A DNA stretch of 64,000 bases from Psychrobacter sp. P11F6. GTDB taxonomy: Bacteria > Pseudomonadota > Gammaproteobacteria > Pseudomonadales > Moraxellaceae. The DNA lies in NCBI RefSeq assembly GCF_001435295.1, contig NZ_CM003594.1, positions 1 through 64,000 of the forward strand. The letters run 5' to 3'. The notes below the pieces were generated by a model, which was not told the origin of the DNA, did not search any database, and worked only from the letters and a program-made list of their open reading frames with translations. Each line of letters opens with the position of its first letter. Within the stretch, counting starts at the first letter, position 1. The position numbers were made by a program, and so were the translations under genes. Positions 50,271 through 59,159 of the stretch are shown piece after piece.

Positions 50271-50310
50271 AAAAAACCGCCACATAAGTAATCTATGTGG
50301 CGGTTTTTTT
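50271..50310. terminator. Bidirectional terminator
   Basis: A-run, stem ACCGCCACATA / TATGTGGCGGT, 7-nt loop, T-run. It ends dsbC and, in reverse, the DUF2939 gene. Confidence 0.9.
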
Positions 50311-50339
50311 ATTACCTCTAACAGATGGAGATAGCAAGT

Positions 50340-50993
50340 CTATTGTGGCAACACGATATCAACGATTTTCCAATCAATTAAGCCGTTACGCTGCATCTCG
50401 ATGGTGAGCGGATAACCTTTCACCTGACCGCTAATGGTGAAGCAATTAATACCGCAATAGCTTAATTTTGGCTTGTCACTGTCCGACCCTTGCGCTACCT
50501 GTTGCTCCAGTTCAGCGGCTTGTTTTTTCATGATTTGCTGCATTTGGCTTTTGATCACTGCATCCACATCACCGCGCTGGATGATAAGATTTTGAATCAA
50601 ATTTTTGAGATCGACTTGATTGCTGGCGATTGCCCATGCAGCGGCCAGCTCTTTGGTCGCGGTGTTGGCCTGACCTTGGGTATTGATGGCTTTTTCGATA
50701 TTTTGTGGCGTGATAGCACCATCCACCGCCTGCGTGATAAAACTATTAGCGGCTTGGGTTAATGCTTCGCCGCCCAACTCAGCGACCAATGGATAATTGG
50801 CCATAGTCGCCGTAAACTGACTGGTGAGTTGGTTTTGGATACTAGGTCGCACTTGCTCATAGTCGATCGCTGCTGCGATGGTCGCGCCGTCTTTGGCATC
50901 GTAGGCATTTTTAAGCTGATAAGCGCTGTAATAGGGCGAGCCTGCATAGACAGCGACTGCAATGACGATTAATAAAATAATCAGCTTCTTCAT
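50340..50993 (-). CDS. DUF2939 membrane-anchored protein
   Basis: 217 aa starting MKKLIILLIVIAVAVYAGSP, a single N-terminal membrane anchor or uncleaved signal. The DUF2939 pattern follows: PYYSAYQLKNAYDAKDGATI then DYEQVRPSIQNQL. The rest is helical and Gln/Ala-rich with two cysteines near the end (YCGINCF). The frame is open to 51134, but the upstream part does not resemble the family, and AAGGG lies 10 nt before the chosen ATG. Function unknown. Confidence 0.82.
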   Translation of the reverse strand: MKKLIILLIVIAVAVYAGSPYYSAYQLKNAYDAKDGATIAAAIDYEQVRPSIQNQLTSQFTATMANYPLVAELGGEALTQAANSFITQAVDGAITPQNIEKAINTQGQANTATKELAAAWAIASNQVDLKNLIQNLIIQRGDVDAVIKSQMQQIMKKQAAELEQQVAQGSDSDKPKLSYCGINCFTISGQVKGYPLTIEMQRNGLIDWKIVDIVLPQ

Positions 50994-51436
50994 AAAAATC
51001 AAACCCTTATCGCAAAACAAAAACGTAATGATGGGCAGATTTAATACTGGTGAGTATAAATCTAAAACCCCAAAAATATAGCGATAAATATTAGCATGGC
51101 TGAGCCTTTTTAAGGTATGAAAACCTTTGTTCATTCCTTAATAAAACCTTTTTGTATGGCCAAGCGCACTATAGTGGATACTTTCCCTGCCTAAGCGCTT
51201 GATAAATCACCATAGCATCTCCATAAATAGCGCAAACTTTTAATAATTGATTTGGCTAAGCAGCATCCCGCCGTATTCGCTTTGTAAGATTCATAGCAGT
51301 ATCACCTCTTTTCTCTCACTATTTATGATGTTTCATGTGAAACCTTTGAGTGCCATAGTGAGTCGTATTAAGGTGGTGGTTGACTAGAACTACTGAATCG
51401 ACTGTCCGGTGGACTGTAAAGACGATAGGAGAGCCC
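50994..51436. other. Spacer before dnaJ, 443 bp
   Basis: Promoter region between divergent genes. A parS-like site lies at 51329-51344. No heat-shock (sigma-32) promoter was recognised with confidence, and nothing else was seen. Confidence 0.5.
51329..51344. other. parS-like site upstream of dnaJ
   Basis: TGTTTCATGTGAAACC is two mismatches from the canonical site. It is the same centre variant (reverse complement) as the sites in recF and in the dnaJ terminator. Confidence 0.4.
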
Positions 51437-52573
51437 ATGAGTAAGCGCGATTTTTATGAAGTATTAGGTGTGAGCAAGACCGCTGAAAGCAAAGAAATTA
51501 AGCGAGCTTACCGCAAGCTGGCTATGAAATATCACCCTGACCGTAACTCTGATGATCCCGATGCTGAGGATAAATTCAAAGAAGCATCGATGGCTTACGA
51601 AGTACTAAGCAGCGAAGAGAAGCGCTCTGCTTACGATCGCATGGGTCATTCAGCCTTCGAAAATGGTATGGGCGGCGGCGGCTTTGGCGGTGCAGGTGGT
51701 GGCAACTTCCAAGACATTTTCGGTGATATTTTCGGCAACTTCGGCGATATCTTCGGTCAGCAGCGTGGCGGCGGCAGTGGACGTTCGCGCCGTGGCTCAG
51801 ATTTGCGCTATGTGATTGAGCTGACTTTAGAAGAAGCGGTACGTGGCTGTAAAAAAGAAATCAGCTTTACTGCGCCTGCGCCTTGCGACACGTGCGATGG
51901 TAAAGGGGCAAAAAATGCCTCTGATATCGTGACTTGTCAGACCTGTCATGGACAAGGTCAAGTGCGTATGCAGCAAGGATTTTTTGCCGTGCAGCAGGCC
52001 TGCCCACATTGCGGCGGCACTGGTAAGCAAATCAAAAATCCGTGCTCTGACTGTCATGGTAATGGCGTTAAAGATAAATCACGTACGCTAGAAGTGTCTA
52101 TCCCAGCTGGTGTTGATGATGGTGATCGCGTCCGCTTAGCAGGCGAAGGTGAAGCGGGCGGCGCGGGCGTCCAAAACGGCGACTTATACGTTGAAGTACG
52201 CGTAAAACCGCATAATGTCTTTACCCGTCAAGGCGCTGATCTATATATGGATGTGCCTGTGAGCATCACCGATGCAGCACTGGGTAAAGAGGTCGAAATA
52301 CCAACCCTAGATGGTAAAGTGAAAATCAAGGTTGCAGAAGGCACGCAAAGTGGTAAGTTGCTACGTGTACGCGGCAAAGGCGTGACGCCAGTACGCACCA
52401 CCATGAAAGGTGATTTGATTTGCCGTGTGGTTATCGAAACCCCAGTGAACTTAACTCGCGAGCAAAAAGACCTGTTGCGCCAGTTCCAAGATACGCTTGA
52501 CGGTGATAGCAAGCATCAGCAGTCGCCACATAAGAAGTCATTCTTTAAAAAGATTGGCGACTTATTTGATTAA
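51437..52573 (+). CDS. dnaJ: Molecular chaperone DnaJ
   Basis: Co-chaperone that stimulates DnaK. J-domain with HPD ([10 protein letters not shown]), Gly/Phe-rich region about 75-120, four zinc-binding repeats ([32 protein letters not shown]) and the C-terminal substrate domain. The start at 51437 has TAGGAG 5 nt upstream; the frame is open to 51380. 378 aa, normal length. dnaK is not adjacent. Confidence 0.96.
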   Translation: MSKRDFYEVLGVSKTAESKEIKRAYRKLAMKYHPDRNSDDPDAEDKFKEASMAYEVLSSEEKRSAYDRMGHSAFENGMGGGGFGGAGGGNFQDIFGDIFGNFGDIFGQQRGGGSGRSRRGSDLRYVIELTLEEAVRGCKKEISFTAPAPCDTCDGKGAKNASDIVTCQTCHGQGQVRMQQGFFAVQQACPHCGGTGKQIKNPCSDCHGNGVKDKSRTLEVSIPAGVDDGDRVRLAGEGEAGGAGVQNGDLYVEVRVKPHNVFTRQGADLYMDVPVSITDAALGKEVEIPTLDGKVKIKVAEGTQSGKLLRVRGKGVTPVRTTMKGDLICRVVIETPVNLTREQKDLLRQFQDTLDGDSKHQQSPHKKSFFKKIGDLFD

Positions 52574-52615
52574 CTGAGTTGTTTTAATCACCCGTTTGGT
52601 TAAATGACTAGATAC

Positions 52616-52654
52616 AAAACCCCCAGTGTTTCACATGAAACACTGGGGGTTTTT
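52616..52654 (+). terminator. dnaJ terminator whose stem is a parS-like site
   Basis: Near-perfect inverted repeat: A-run, CCCCCAGTGTTTCA / TGAAACACTGGGGG, T-run, with loop CA. The inner 16 bp (52627-52642) are TGTTTCACATGAAACA, one base from canonical parS. Confidence 0.88.
52627..52642. other. parS-like site in the dnaJ terminator
   Basis: One central mismatch to TGTTTCACGTGAAACA; identical to the site at 3440. Its palindromic nature may derive simply from the terminator stem, but the exact 15/16 match suggests more. Confidence 0.45.
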
Positions 52655-52755
52655 ATTGACGTTATAAAAAACCATTCAGGTGGTGATATTTGCTAAACTT
52701 AGCATCATAACATTTAAAACCTTTCTTATTAATATAGAGCTTTTAGGGTAAACAT

Positions 52756-53604
52756 ATGAGCCAACAGATAACAGCGCAAGAAAATACAAATAAACAAGCC
52801 ATCAAAGTCGGGGTGATTGGTGCTGGTGGTCGTATGGGGCGTATGCTAATAGAGGCAGTACAAGACAACTCGCAAACGATATTAAATGCCGCGATAGAAC
52901 GTCAAGGTTCAAGCCTTGTTGGTGCAGATGCTGGCGAAGTCGCCGCTATCGGTCGCTTAGAGGTGCAGATTGTCGATGATTTAAAAGTTGTCATTAATGA
53001 CATCGATGTACTGATTGACTTTAGCTTGCCTGATGCTACTGAGCAAAATATGCAGATTTGCGCGGCAAACAATGTCGCGATGGTTATTGGTACGACAGGA
53101 TTCAATGAGCAGCAAGAGCAAGTGTTGGCAAAAGCCAGCGAGAAAATTGCGATTGTCTATGCTGGTAACTATTCAACAGGTGTTAATCTGTCATTGAAAT
53201 TGCTCAACATGGCAGCGAAGGCATTTGGTGAGGATGCCGATGTAGAAGTCATCGAAGCCCACCATAAGCATAAAATCGATGCGCCATCAGGCACAGCATA
53301 TATGATGGCAGAAGCTGTTGCAGAAGCTCGTGGACAGAATCTAAAAGACGTCGCTGTTTATGGTCGCGAAGGACAAACGGGCGAACGCAAAGCAGGTACT
53401 ATTGGTATTCATGCCATTCGCGGCGGTGAAATCATTGGCGATCATACCGTGATGTTTATTGCCGATGGTGAGGTGGTTGAAATTACCCATCGGGCCCGCG
53501 CGCGTATGACTTTTGCCGCGGGTGCTGTACGTGCCGCTACTTGGGTTATCAAACAAGAGGTTGGGCAATATAATATGCAGGATGTGTTGGGTTTGAATGA
53601 TTAG
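52756..53604 (+). CDS. dapB: 4-hydroxy-tetrahydrodipicolinate reductase
   Basis: Second committed step of the diaminopimelate/lysine pathway. NAD(P)H motif VGVIGAGGRMGRML, VIGTTGF, and catalytic EAHHKHKIDAPSGTA with the His pair and Lys. 282 aa. AGGG lies 7 nt before the ATG. It follows dnaJ. Confidence 0.96.
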   Translation: MSQQITAQENTNKQAIKVGVIGAGGRMGRMLIEAVQDNSQTILNAAIERQGSSLVGADAGEVAAIGRLEVQIVDDLKVVINDIDVLIDFSLPDATEQNMQICAANNVAMVIGTTGFNEQQEQVLAKASEKIAIVYAGNYSTGVNLSLKLLNMAAKAFGEDADVEVIEAHHKHKIDAPSGTAYMMAEAVAEARGQNLKDVAVYGREGQTGERKAGTIGIHAIRGGEIIGDHTVMFIADGEVVEITHRARARMTFAAGAVRAATWVIKQEVGQYNMQDVLGLND

Positions 53605-53639
53605 ATAGCGTTGAATATCTGAACAAAACTAATGGTAAT

Positions 53640-53670
53640 AAAAAACGCGCCCATCATGAGCGCGTTTTTT
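53640..53670 (+). terminator. dapB terminator
   Basis: A-run, CGCGC / GCGCG stem extended by CAT/ATG with one mismatch, T-run. Confidence 0.88.
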
Positions 53671-53755
53671 ATTATTCATCTCTGATGTACTCGTCTATGT
53701 GACCGTAACTAGAGAATGTTAGCCTTGTTTTTAGAGGGCAGATAGCCGACATACT

Positions 53756-54649
53756 TTACAACTTATCTTGCAAATTTTTCATAAATTGTTCTTTACTGCG
53801 TGTCATCTCTATTTTCAACCAGTTTTTAAATATAACCTTCCTTTCATCTTCGTAAAAAGGGTAGTAGGACAATAAATGATAAGAAGAACTGTCCGCTACG
53901 GGAGAATGTACCAATTCTAAAAATTGATGTGAGATTTCCTTTTCCACCATAAATATTGAAACAATGGCTGTTCCTAAACCAGCTAAACATCCCTCAATAC
54001 ACAAATAGAAATGTTCTAACACCATGTGTTCGTACGATAAAATGTCACTACTCACCAACTTAGACTTATTTATGTGTTGCCATAAATGTGGTCGAGAAGA
54101 AGTAAGTAAAAGTGTATTGGTCTGATCCGTTCTAGTGTTGCGAACAACAACTATGTATTCTTCAATAATTTTTTCATGAAATATATTCTTGTCCCATTCA
54201 AAATCATTTCTGCGCAAGGCAATATCGATAGATTTTCCTTGAAAGTCTACGATTCCACCGCCCGTCAGTAACACAATTTCAAAGCCATAGTTTAGTGAGT
54301 TAAATTCAGCCAAACGTGGTATCAACCATTTCATAGAAATGGTAGGTTCGCAGGATAGTACCAATTGTTTTTTTTCATATTGTTGATTCTTCAAATCGAC
54401 AAGGCAATCGTCTAATTTTGCAAAAACTTGCTGGCAACAGGCGAAAAGTAAGCTGCCATTGGATGTAAGTATGAGCTTCTTGTTCACTCTATCAAATAAA
54501 ATAAGACCTAAAGCATCTTCTAGATTTTTAATCTGTTTGCTTACTGCGCTCTGTGTCACAAATAATTTTTGAGATGCTAACGTCACGCTACCATGCTGTG
54601 CAACGTAATAAAAAAACTTTAGCGAATTTAAGGATATCTTTTCTATCAT
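53756..54649 (-). CDS. LysR-family transcriptional regulator
   Basis: 297 aa. The N-terminal winged helix (LNSLKFFYYVAQHGSVTLAS then QKLFVTQSAVSKQIKNLEDA) and an effector domain are plain. It is divergent from the small ORF / LysE / ThrH genes with a 97-bp gap, so it very likely controls them. Family knowledge suggests an amino acid or related metabolite as inducer. The whole cassette is more AT-rich than its neighbours. Confidence 0.9.
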   Translation of the reverse strand: MIEKISLNSLKFFYYVAQHGSVTLASQKLFVTQSAVSKQIKNLEDALGLILFDRVNKKLILTSNGSLLFACCQQVFAKLDDCLVDLKNQQYEKKQLVLSCEPTISMKWLIPRLAEFNSLNYGFEIVLLTGGGIVDFQGKSIDIALRRNDFEWDKNIFHEKIIEEYIVVVRNTRTDQTNTLLLTSSRPHLWQHINKSKLVSSDILSYEHMVLEHFYLCIEGCLAGLGTAIVSIFMVEKEISHQFLELVHSPVADSSSYHLLSYYPFYEDERKVIFKNWLKIEMTRSKEQFMKNLQDKL

Positions 54650-54746
54650 GCCAAAAACTCATCAACACTCATGTAAATAAATCAATTTTAGTTTACTAAT
54701 AAATATAGGAAGATACAACTGAATTGAATAATTACATGAGGTAAGT

Positions 54747-54947
54747 GTGAAAAACACAGGAAATATAGCTAATAGAAGTATAGAGCTAAATAAATTTAAT
54801 CATATTGATCAGTTTGTATCCATCCTAGAAGATATAGGATATGTTTTTATTGATAGTAAATTATTCCAAAAACTACAAGATTATAGGAATAACAAAGTAG
54901 TTCTAAGAGATGTACTAGTTGTTACTTTTAAAGAGATAGACAAATGA
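54747..54947 (+). CDS. Small protein of unknown function, 66 aa
   Basis: GTG start with GAGG 5 nt upstream. The protein reads as soluble helix-strand (IDQFVSILEDIGYVFIDSKL) with no cysteine or membrane segment. Its stop overlaps the start of the LysE gene (ATGA), so the two are translationally coupled. The coupling is the best evidence that it is real. Confidence 0.6.
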   Translation: MKNTGNIANRSIELNKFNHIDQFVSILEDIGYVFIDSKLFQKLQDYRNNKVVLRDVLVVTFKEIDK

Positions 54948-55552
54948 CGGGATTTTTAGCCGTTATTATGATTACTATTCTTGCTGTCATCAGTCCAGGC
55001 GCTGATTTCGCTATCGTAACCAAGAATAGCTACTTATATGGGCGCTCTATTGGTGTATTAACTTCTATTGGTATAGCGTTAGGAGTATTAGTCCATGTCG
55101 CTTATACCTTGTTAGCCGTTGCCATTGTCATGGAGTTTGCGCCCAATTTTTTGACTATCATAAAATATCTTGGTGCATTTTATCTCATTTATATTGGTTA
55201 TAAAACATTTAGACAAAAACCTGTAAAGGATGTGGGTTCTTCTACCTGCATCAGTTCTGCACAAGCGTTACGATATGGTTTCTTTACGAACGCCCTGAAT
55301 CCTAAGACTACCTTGTTTGTTATTAGTACCTATACACAAATTGTTAGCGCTATCACCCCAAAATCTATTTTAATCGGTTACGGGCTGTTCATGTCTGTAG
55401 CTCATTTTATATGGTTTGCTCTAGTGGCTTTATTGTTCTCTCAGCGTACTCTAAGAGAAAAAATGTTAAATAAACAAGTAGCGATCAATCGAGTGATTGG
55501 TTCCATATTAGGTTTGTTAGGTGTATTTTTGCTCTTTACAAACTTAAACTAA
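54944..55552 (+). CDS. LysE/RhtB family amino-acid exporter
   Basis: 202 aa, about six membrane segments, N-terminal FLAVIMITILAVISPGADFA with the family PGADF motif, and central YGFFTNALNPKTTLFVIS. It lies between a coupled 66-aa gene and a ThrH-like phosphatase, opposite a LysR regulator. Export of a serine/threonine-related or basic amino acid would fit, but the substrate is unproven. Confidence 0.88.
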   Translation: MTGFLAVIMITILAVISPGADFAIVTKNSYLYGRSIGVLTSIGIALGVLVHVAYTLLAVAIVMEFAPNFLTIIKYLGAFYLIYIGYKTFRQKPVKDVGSSTCISSAQALRYGFFTNALNPKTTLFVISTYTQIVSAITPKSILIGYGLFMSVAHFIWFALVALLFSQRTLREKMLNKQVAINRVIGSILGLLGVFLLFTNLN

Positions 55553-55563
55553 GGAGAGTCAAA

Positions 55564-56217
55564 ATGAATAAAGTAGCCTTTATTGATATGGAAGGTGTCT
55601 TAGTCCCAGAGATATGGAAGTTTTTAGCTAAGCGCCTATATATATCTGAGCTAAGCATAACAACAAGGGAAGTAGAGGATTATCAAAAACTGATGCTATA
55701 TCGCATAGCTGTTCTAGAAAAGCATCAGATTACTCTGCCAAAAATACAAAGTATTATCGGGCCACTCAATCCAATTGAAGGAGCAAAAGAGTTTCTGCAT
55801 GCATTAAAGATGAAAGGTTTTGAGATTAAGATCGTGTCAGACTGCTTTCATGAATTACTTGAAGGATTCTTGCAGCAGCTCGAAGTTCCAATGGACACCA
55901 TATATTGTCATCGTTTACAGGTTGATAGTGCAGGTTATATTAATAAAGTGCTATACAGTCGCCAGCATGGTAAACATGAGATTATAGGAAAATATCCTTT
56001 ATCATTGGGAAATAGTATGGCAATAGGCGATGCGTTTAATGATTTTAGTATGTTAGAAGCAGTATCTCATGGATACTTATTCTCACCTTCAAAAGAGGTC
56101 TTAGAGAAAGCTTTACCTACATTTAATATCGTAAATAGCTATCAGGAGGTTGTAGATTCTATTGGCATAAAATTTTTCGATAATAATGCCTTTTGTCAGG
56201 GACATGGTAAGTCATAG
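55564..56217 (+). CDS. ThrH-like HAD phosphoserine phosphatase / homoserine phosphotransferase
   Basis: 217 aa HAD-fold enzyme. The nucleophile motif is AFIDMEGVLVPEIW (Asp 8, with Glu 10 in place of the usual second Asp, as in ThrH). The substrate-cap arginine region is present, and the metal motif AIGDAFNDFSMLE is clear. Pseudomonas ThrH dephosphorylates phosphoserine and can transfer phosphate to homoserine. AAGGAG lies upstream. It is 11 bp after the LysE gene, thus in the same operon. Confidence 0.82.
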   Translation: MNKVAFIDMEGVLVPEIWKFLAKRLYISELSITTREVEDYQKLMLYRIAVLEKHQITLPKIQSIIGPLNPIEGAKEFLHALKMKGFEIKIVSDCFHELLEGFLQQLEVPMDTIYCHRLQVDSAGYINKVLYSRQHGKHEIIGKYPLSLGNSMAIGDAFNDFSMLEAVSHGYLFSPSKEVLEKALPTFNIVNSYQEVVDSIGIKFFDNNAFCQGHGKS

Positions 56218-56275
56218 ATGTTCCGTTACTGGACTCAATAAAAGGGTACTTTTACAAGAGACCTACTGTCAATGG

Positions 56276-56305
56276 AAAACGCGCCCGTCATGAGCGCGCT
56301 TTTTA
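56276..56305. terminator. Terminator between ThrH-like and decarboxylase genes
   Basis: AAAACGCGC and GCGCGCTTTTT arms around a CCGTCATGA loop. It serves the plus-strand operon and possibly the convergent decarboxylase. Confidence 0.82.
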
Positions 56306-56326
56306 TCGATAATAATTTATTGCAGA

Positions 56327-57508
56327 TTAGTCAACGTAGATCACTTCTAACGGTGGAAAACCATTAAACTCAATAGATGAATACGAGTTAGTATACGCAC
56401 CCGTGGTCAACCAAAAGATTTTATCACCAATCTCCAGCTCCTCTGGCAATTGATAGCCCGCTTCTTCATACATGATATCGGTTGAATCACAAGTAGGACC
56501 TGCCAGTACTACAGTGCCTTTGCTGGTGGATGTTTCCATCTTAGGCGTATAAACTGGATACTTGATGGCCTCTCCCAATGTCTCGATTAAGCCTTGGAAT
56601 AAGCCTACATCGGTATAGACCCAACGCGTTAAATCCGTGTGCGACTTACGCGAGATAAGCACCACATCACTGACCAATACGCCCGATCCACCAACCAATG
56701 AACGACCTGGCTCAAGGATAATCTCAGGCATGTCCTCTTCACTATAGTCGTCTGTCAAATAACGAGTGATCTCTTCAGCGTAGACTTTTATAGGGTTCAC
56801 TTCACTGATATAGTTGGCTGGAAAGCCGCCACCCAAATTGATCATTTGTAGCTTAATATCTTCTTCGTTTTTCATCCAATCAAACATGTATTTGACTTTG
56901 GCTAGCGCATCATCCCAAGCGGCAACGTCTTTTTGCTGACTACCAACGTGGAATGAGATTCCATAAGGCACTAGACCCAAATCACGAGCTTGAATCAACA
57001 GCTCAATCGCCATATTGGGATGACAACCAAACTTACGAGACAATGGCCATTCAGCGGTCTCAGAGCCTTGTACTAAGATACGCACAAAGATTTTTGAACC
57101 AGGGGCGTGCTTGGCAATATTTTTTAGATCCGCTTCTGAGTCGGTCGCATACAAGTCAATACCTTTTTCAAAGGCGTATTTGACATGCTCCGCTTTCTTG
57201 ATGGTATTGCCATAAGAGATACGCGATGGCTCAACGCCGCAGTCTAATACGCGATCAAGCTCATAGATGGAGGCACAATCAAAGTTCGAACCAAGATCAG
57301 CAAGCAAGTTAATCACTTCAACAGCAGGACTGGCCTTCATTGCATAATGGATTTTAGCATTGGGAAAAAACCCAACCATTTCATGATATTTGGTTTTGAT
57401 ACGGCTAAGGTCCACGACCAAAAATGGCGTCTCGCGACCTTCAGCAGCTTGAGTGAATTTCTGCCAGCCGGCAGGGTCAAAATATTGGTCAATTTTGATC
57501 ATGGTCAT
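56327..57508 (-). CDS. Ornithine/lysine decarboxylase, PLP fold type III
   Basis: 393 aa. PLP lysine in IHYAMKASP, GSNFDCASIYEL, SFHVGSQ, GGGFPANY, EPGRSLVGG and the active-site Cys region GPTCDSTDIMY are those of bacterial ODC/LDC enzymes that make putrescine or cadaverine. AAAGG lies 9 nt before the ATG. It converges on the LysR/LysE/ThrH cassette. Confidence 0.9.
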   Translation of the reverse strand: MTMIKIDQYFDPAGWQKFTQAAEGRETPFLVVDLSRIKTKYHEMVGFFPNAKIHYAMKASPAVEVINLLADLGSNFDCASIYELDRVLDCGVEPSRISYGNTIKKAEHVKYAFEKGIDLYATDSEADLKNIAKHAPGSKIFVRILVQGSETAEWPLSRKFGCHPNMAIELLIQARDLGLVPYGISFHVGSQQKDVAAWDDALAKVKYMFDWMKNEEDIKLQMINLGGGFPANYISEVNPIKVYAEEITRYLTDDYSEEDMPEIILEPGRSLVGGSGVLVSDVVLISRKSHTDLTRWVYTDVGLFQGLIETLGEAIKYPVYTPKMETSTSKGTVVLAGPTCDSTDIMYEEAGYQLPEELEIGDKIFWLTTGAYTNSYSSIEFNGFPPLEVIYVD

Positions 57509-57666
57509 GGTAGGGAACCTTTAATAAAGACAGTAGGTGTTAAAGAGTAAATGCTCGCATCACGTCATTGTCATCTCACATTAGTGTCATCACGCATCTC
57601 ACAGGTGATAAAACCTTGCTTCCATGCTGATTAAATGACGTAAAAATAGCTTAGATGATGAATGGA

Positions 57667-58221
57667 CTAAGAATGGGTGGGCTGCGGCTGTTTATCCGCC
57701 GTTTGTTCGCCTTGTTTTTCGCGTATTTTAACGATTTTACGCACTTTATCGCGAGCACGAGTTTGCTTGAGACGTGATAAATAATCGACGAATATGACCC
57801 CATTTAAATGATCCATTTCATGTTGGATACATACCGCGAGTAAGCCTTCTACTTCTTCATCGATTTTTTGACCATTCTCATCTAAGGCTTCAATACGCAC
57901 TTTGTTCGGGCGCTCAACACTGTCATAGACTTCAGGTACGGACAAACAACCTTCTTCATAGGGCTGTTTCTCTTCCACCAATGGTGTCACCTTTGGGTTG
58001 ATAAAAACTCTAGGGCTATTTTTATCTTCAGACAGATCCATAACGATGAGCTGAATATGGCGATCCACTTGGCTTGCCGCCAAACCGATACCTTGTGCCT
58101 CATACATCGTCTCAATCATATCAGCGATTAAGGTTTTGATTTCAGCAGTCACTTCCTTAACAGGCGTAGCAATAGTGCGCAGGCGCGGGTCTGGGTAATT
58201 TAAAATAGGGAGTAAAGCCAT
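57667..58221 (-). CDS. def: Peptide deformylase
   Basis: Removes the formyl group from new N-termini. The three motifs are visible: [22 protein letters not shown] and [12 protein letters not shown]. It has a basic, Gln-rich C-terminal tail. ATG 58221 has GAGG at 8-nt spacing; an in-frame GTG exists at 58230. 184 aa. fmt is not adjacent. Confidence 0.94.
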   Translation of the reverse strand: MALLPILNYPDPRLRTIATPVKEVTAEIKTLIADMIETMYEAQGIGLAASQVDRHIQLIVMDLSEDKNSPRVFINPKVTPLVEEKQPYEEGCLSVPEVYDSVERPNKVRIEALDENGQKIDEEVEGLLAVCIQHEMDHLNGVIFVDYLSRLKQTRARDKVRKIVKIREKQGEQTADKQPQPTHS

Positions 58222-58364
58222 AACGCTCACCTCAATGATAGGGATAAAATAGGGTTGATATTATAGGATAAATGGGGACAAAAGTAATGCTTATCAATAC
58301 TTTCGCACAATTATTGCTTTTTATCATTGTAAAAAATGAGGGAGATCGCTTTTATTATAGGTAT

Positions 58365-58394
58365 AAAAAAGCCCTGCAATTCGCAAGGCTTTTT
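58365..58394 (-). terminator. Terminator of the GlsB-like gene
   Basis: AAAAAGCC.TGC / GCA.GGCTTTTT stem with loop AATTC, 142 bp after the minus-strand stop at 58536. Confidence 0.75.
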
Positions 58395-58535
58395 GATTTA
58401 TATAAGCTAGATTAGATGTAATCTAACTTGTATAAGTAGAGCTGCTTTTTAGTAAATTGAGTTTAGTAAATCAAATCACTTCTGAGTCATTAAAGTCACT
58501 TGGGGCAGCTAAAACATCTGAGCAAAAGTGCCAAG

Positions 58536-58790
58536 TTATACGCCACGTTTGCTCATAATCATCTCATAGATAAATAACAGGATGATCGCACCGATTACTG
58601 AGAATATCAAACCAGTAAATCCGCCATCAGCATTGATACCGATAAGACCAGCTAAGAAGCCACCTAATAAAGCACCGACGATACCCAATACAATCGTCAT
58701 TATCCAGCCCATTGGGTCGCTACCTGGCTTGATAGCTCGTGCCAATAAACCTGCAACCAGACCTACAATAATCATCCAAATAAAGCTCAT
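58536..58790 (-). CDS. GlsB/YeaQ/YmgE-family small membrane protein
   Basis: 84 aa, three membrane helices rich in Gly: MSFIWMIIVGLVAGLLARAI, then KPGSDPMGWIMTIVLGIVGA and GLIFSVIGAIILLFIYEM. This is the transglycosylase-associated family often induced by stress. AGGAG lies 6 nt before the ATG. Function not established. Confidence 0.88.
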   Translation of the reverse strand: MSFIWMIIVGLVAGLLARAIKPGSDPMGWIMTIVLGIVGALLGGFLAGLIGINADGGFTGLIFSVIGAIILLFIYEMIMSKRGV

Positions 58791-59159
58791 ATTATTCTCC
58801 TAATTTATTATCATTTATAATAGTTAACCAATTTTGATAAGCCCATTGTAAGCACTGTATAGACGTAAAGGTAAGCGCGAAATGTTACCAGTGTATGAGC
58901 TATGTGAGGAAAATCGTAGATTTGCTAATATGCAGGTAGAATAGGTAAATGAAAGGTTACAAAGGTAGTGAAGTCGAAAACGCTGTTTATATATTAAAGC
59001 ATTTTTGGATATCGACGCTCCCTAATACTGATACTTTCTATAGTAATCGCAAGTAATCAGAAAAATTTGATCATAAAAAAACGTTGCTCATTTATAATAA
59101 GCAACGCTCTTATTTGACACCAGAACTAGACCGGCTAAATTATTTATTAAGTTGCTTTA
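58791..59159. other. Spacer between glsB-like gene and mpl, 369 bp
   Basis: Promoter region of the GlsB-like gene and, at 59075-59112, the mpl terminator. It ends in a 13-bp tandem (59143-59175) that overlaps the mpl stop. No gene was seen. Confidence 0.5.
59075..59112 (-). terminator. mpl terminator
   Basis: CGTTGCT / AGCAACG stem with a 10-nt AT loop and adjacent A-run (T-run on the minus strand). Confidence 0.75.
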
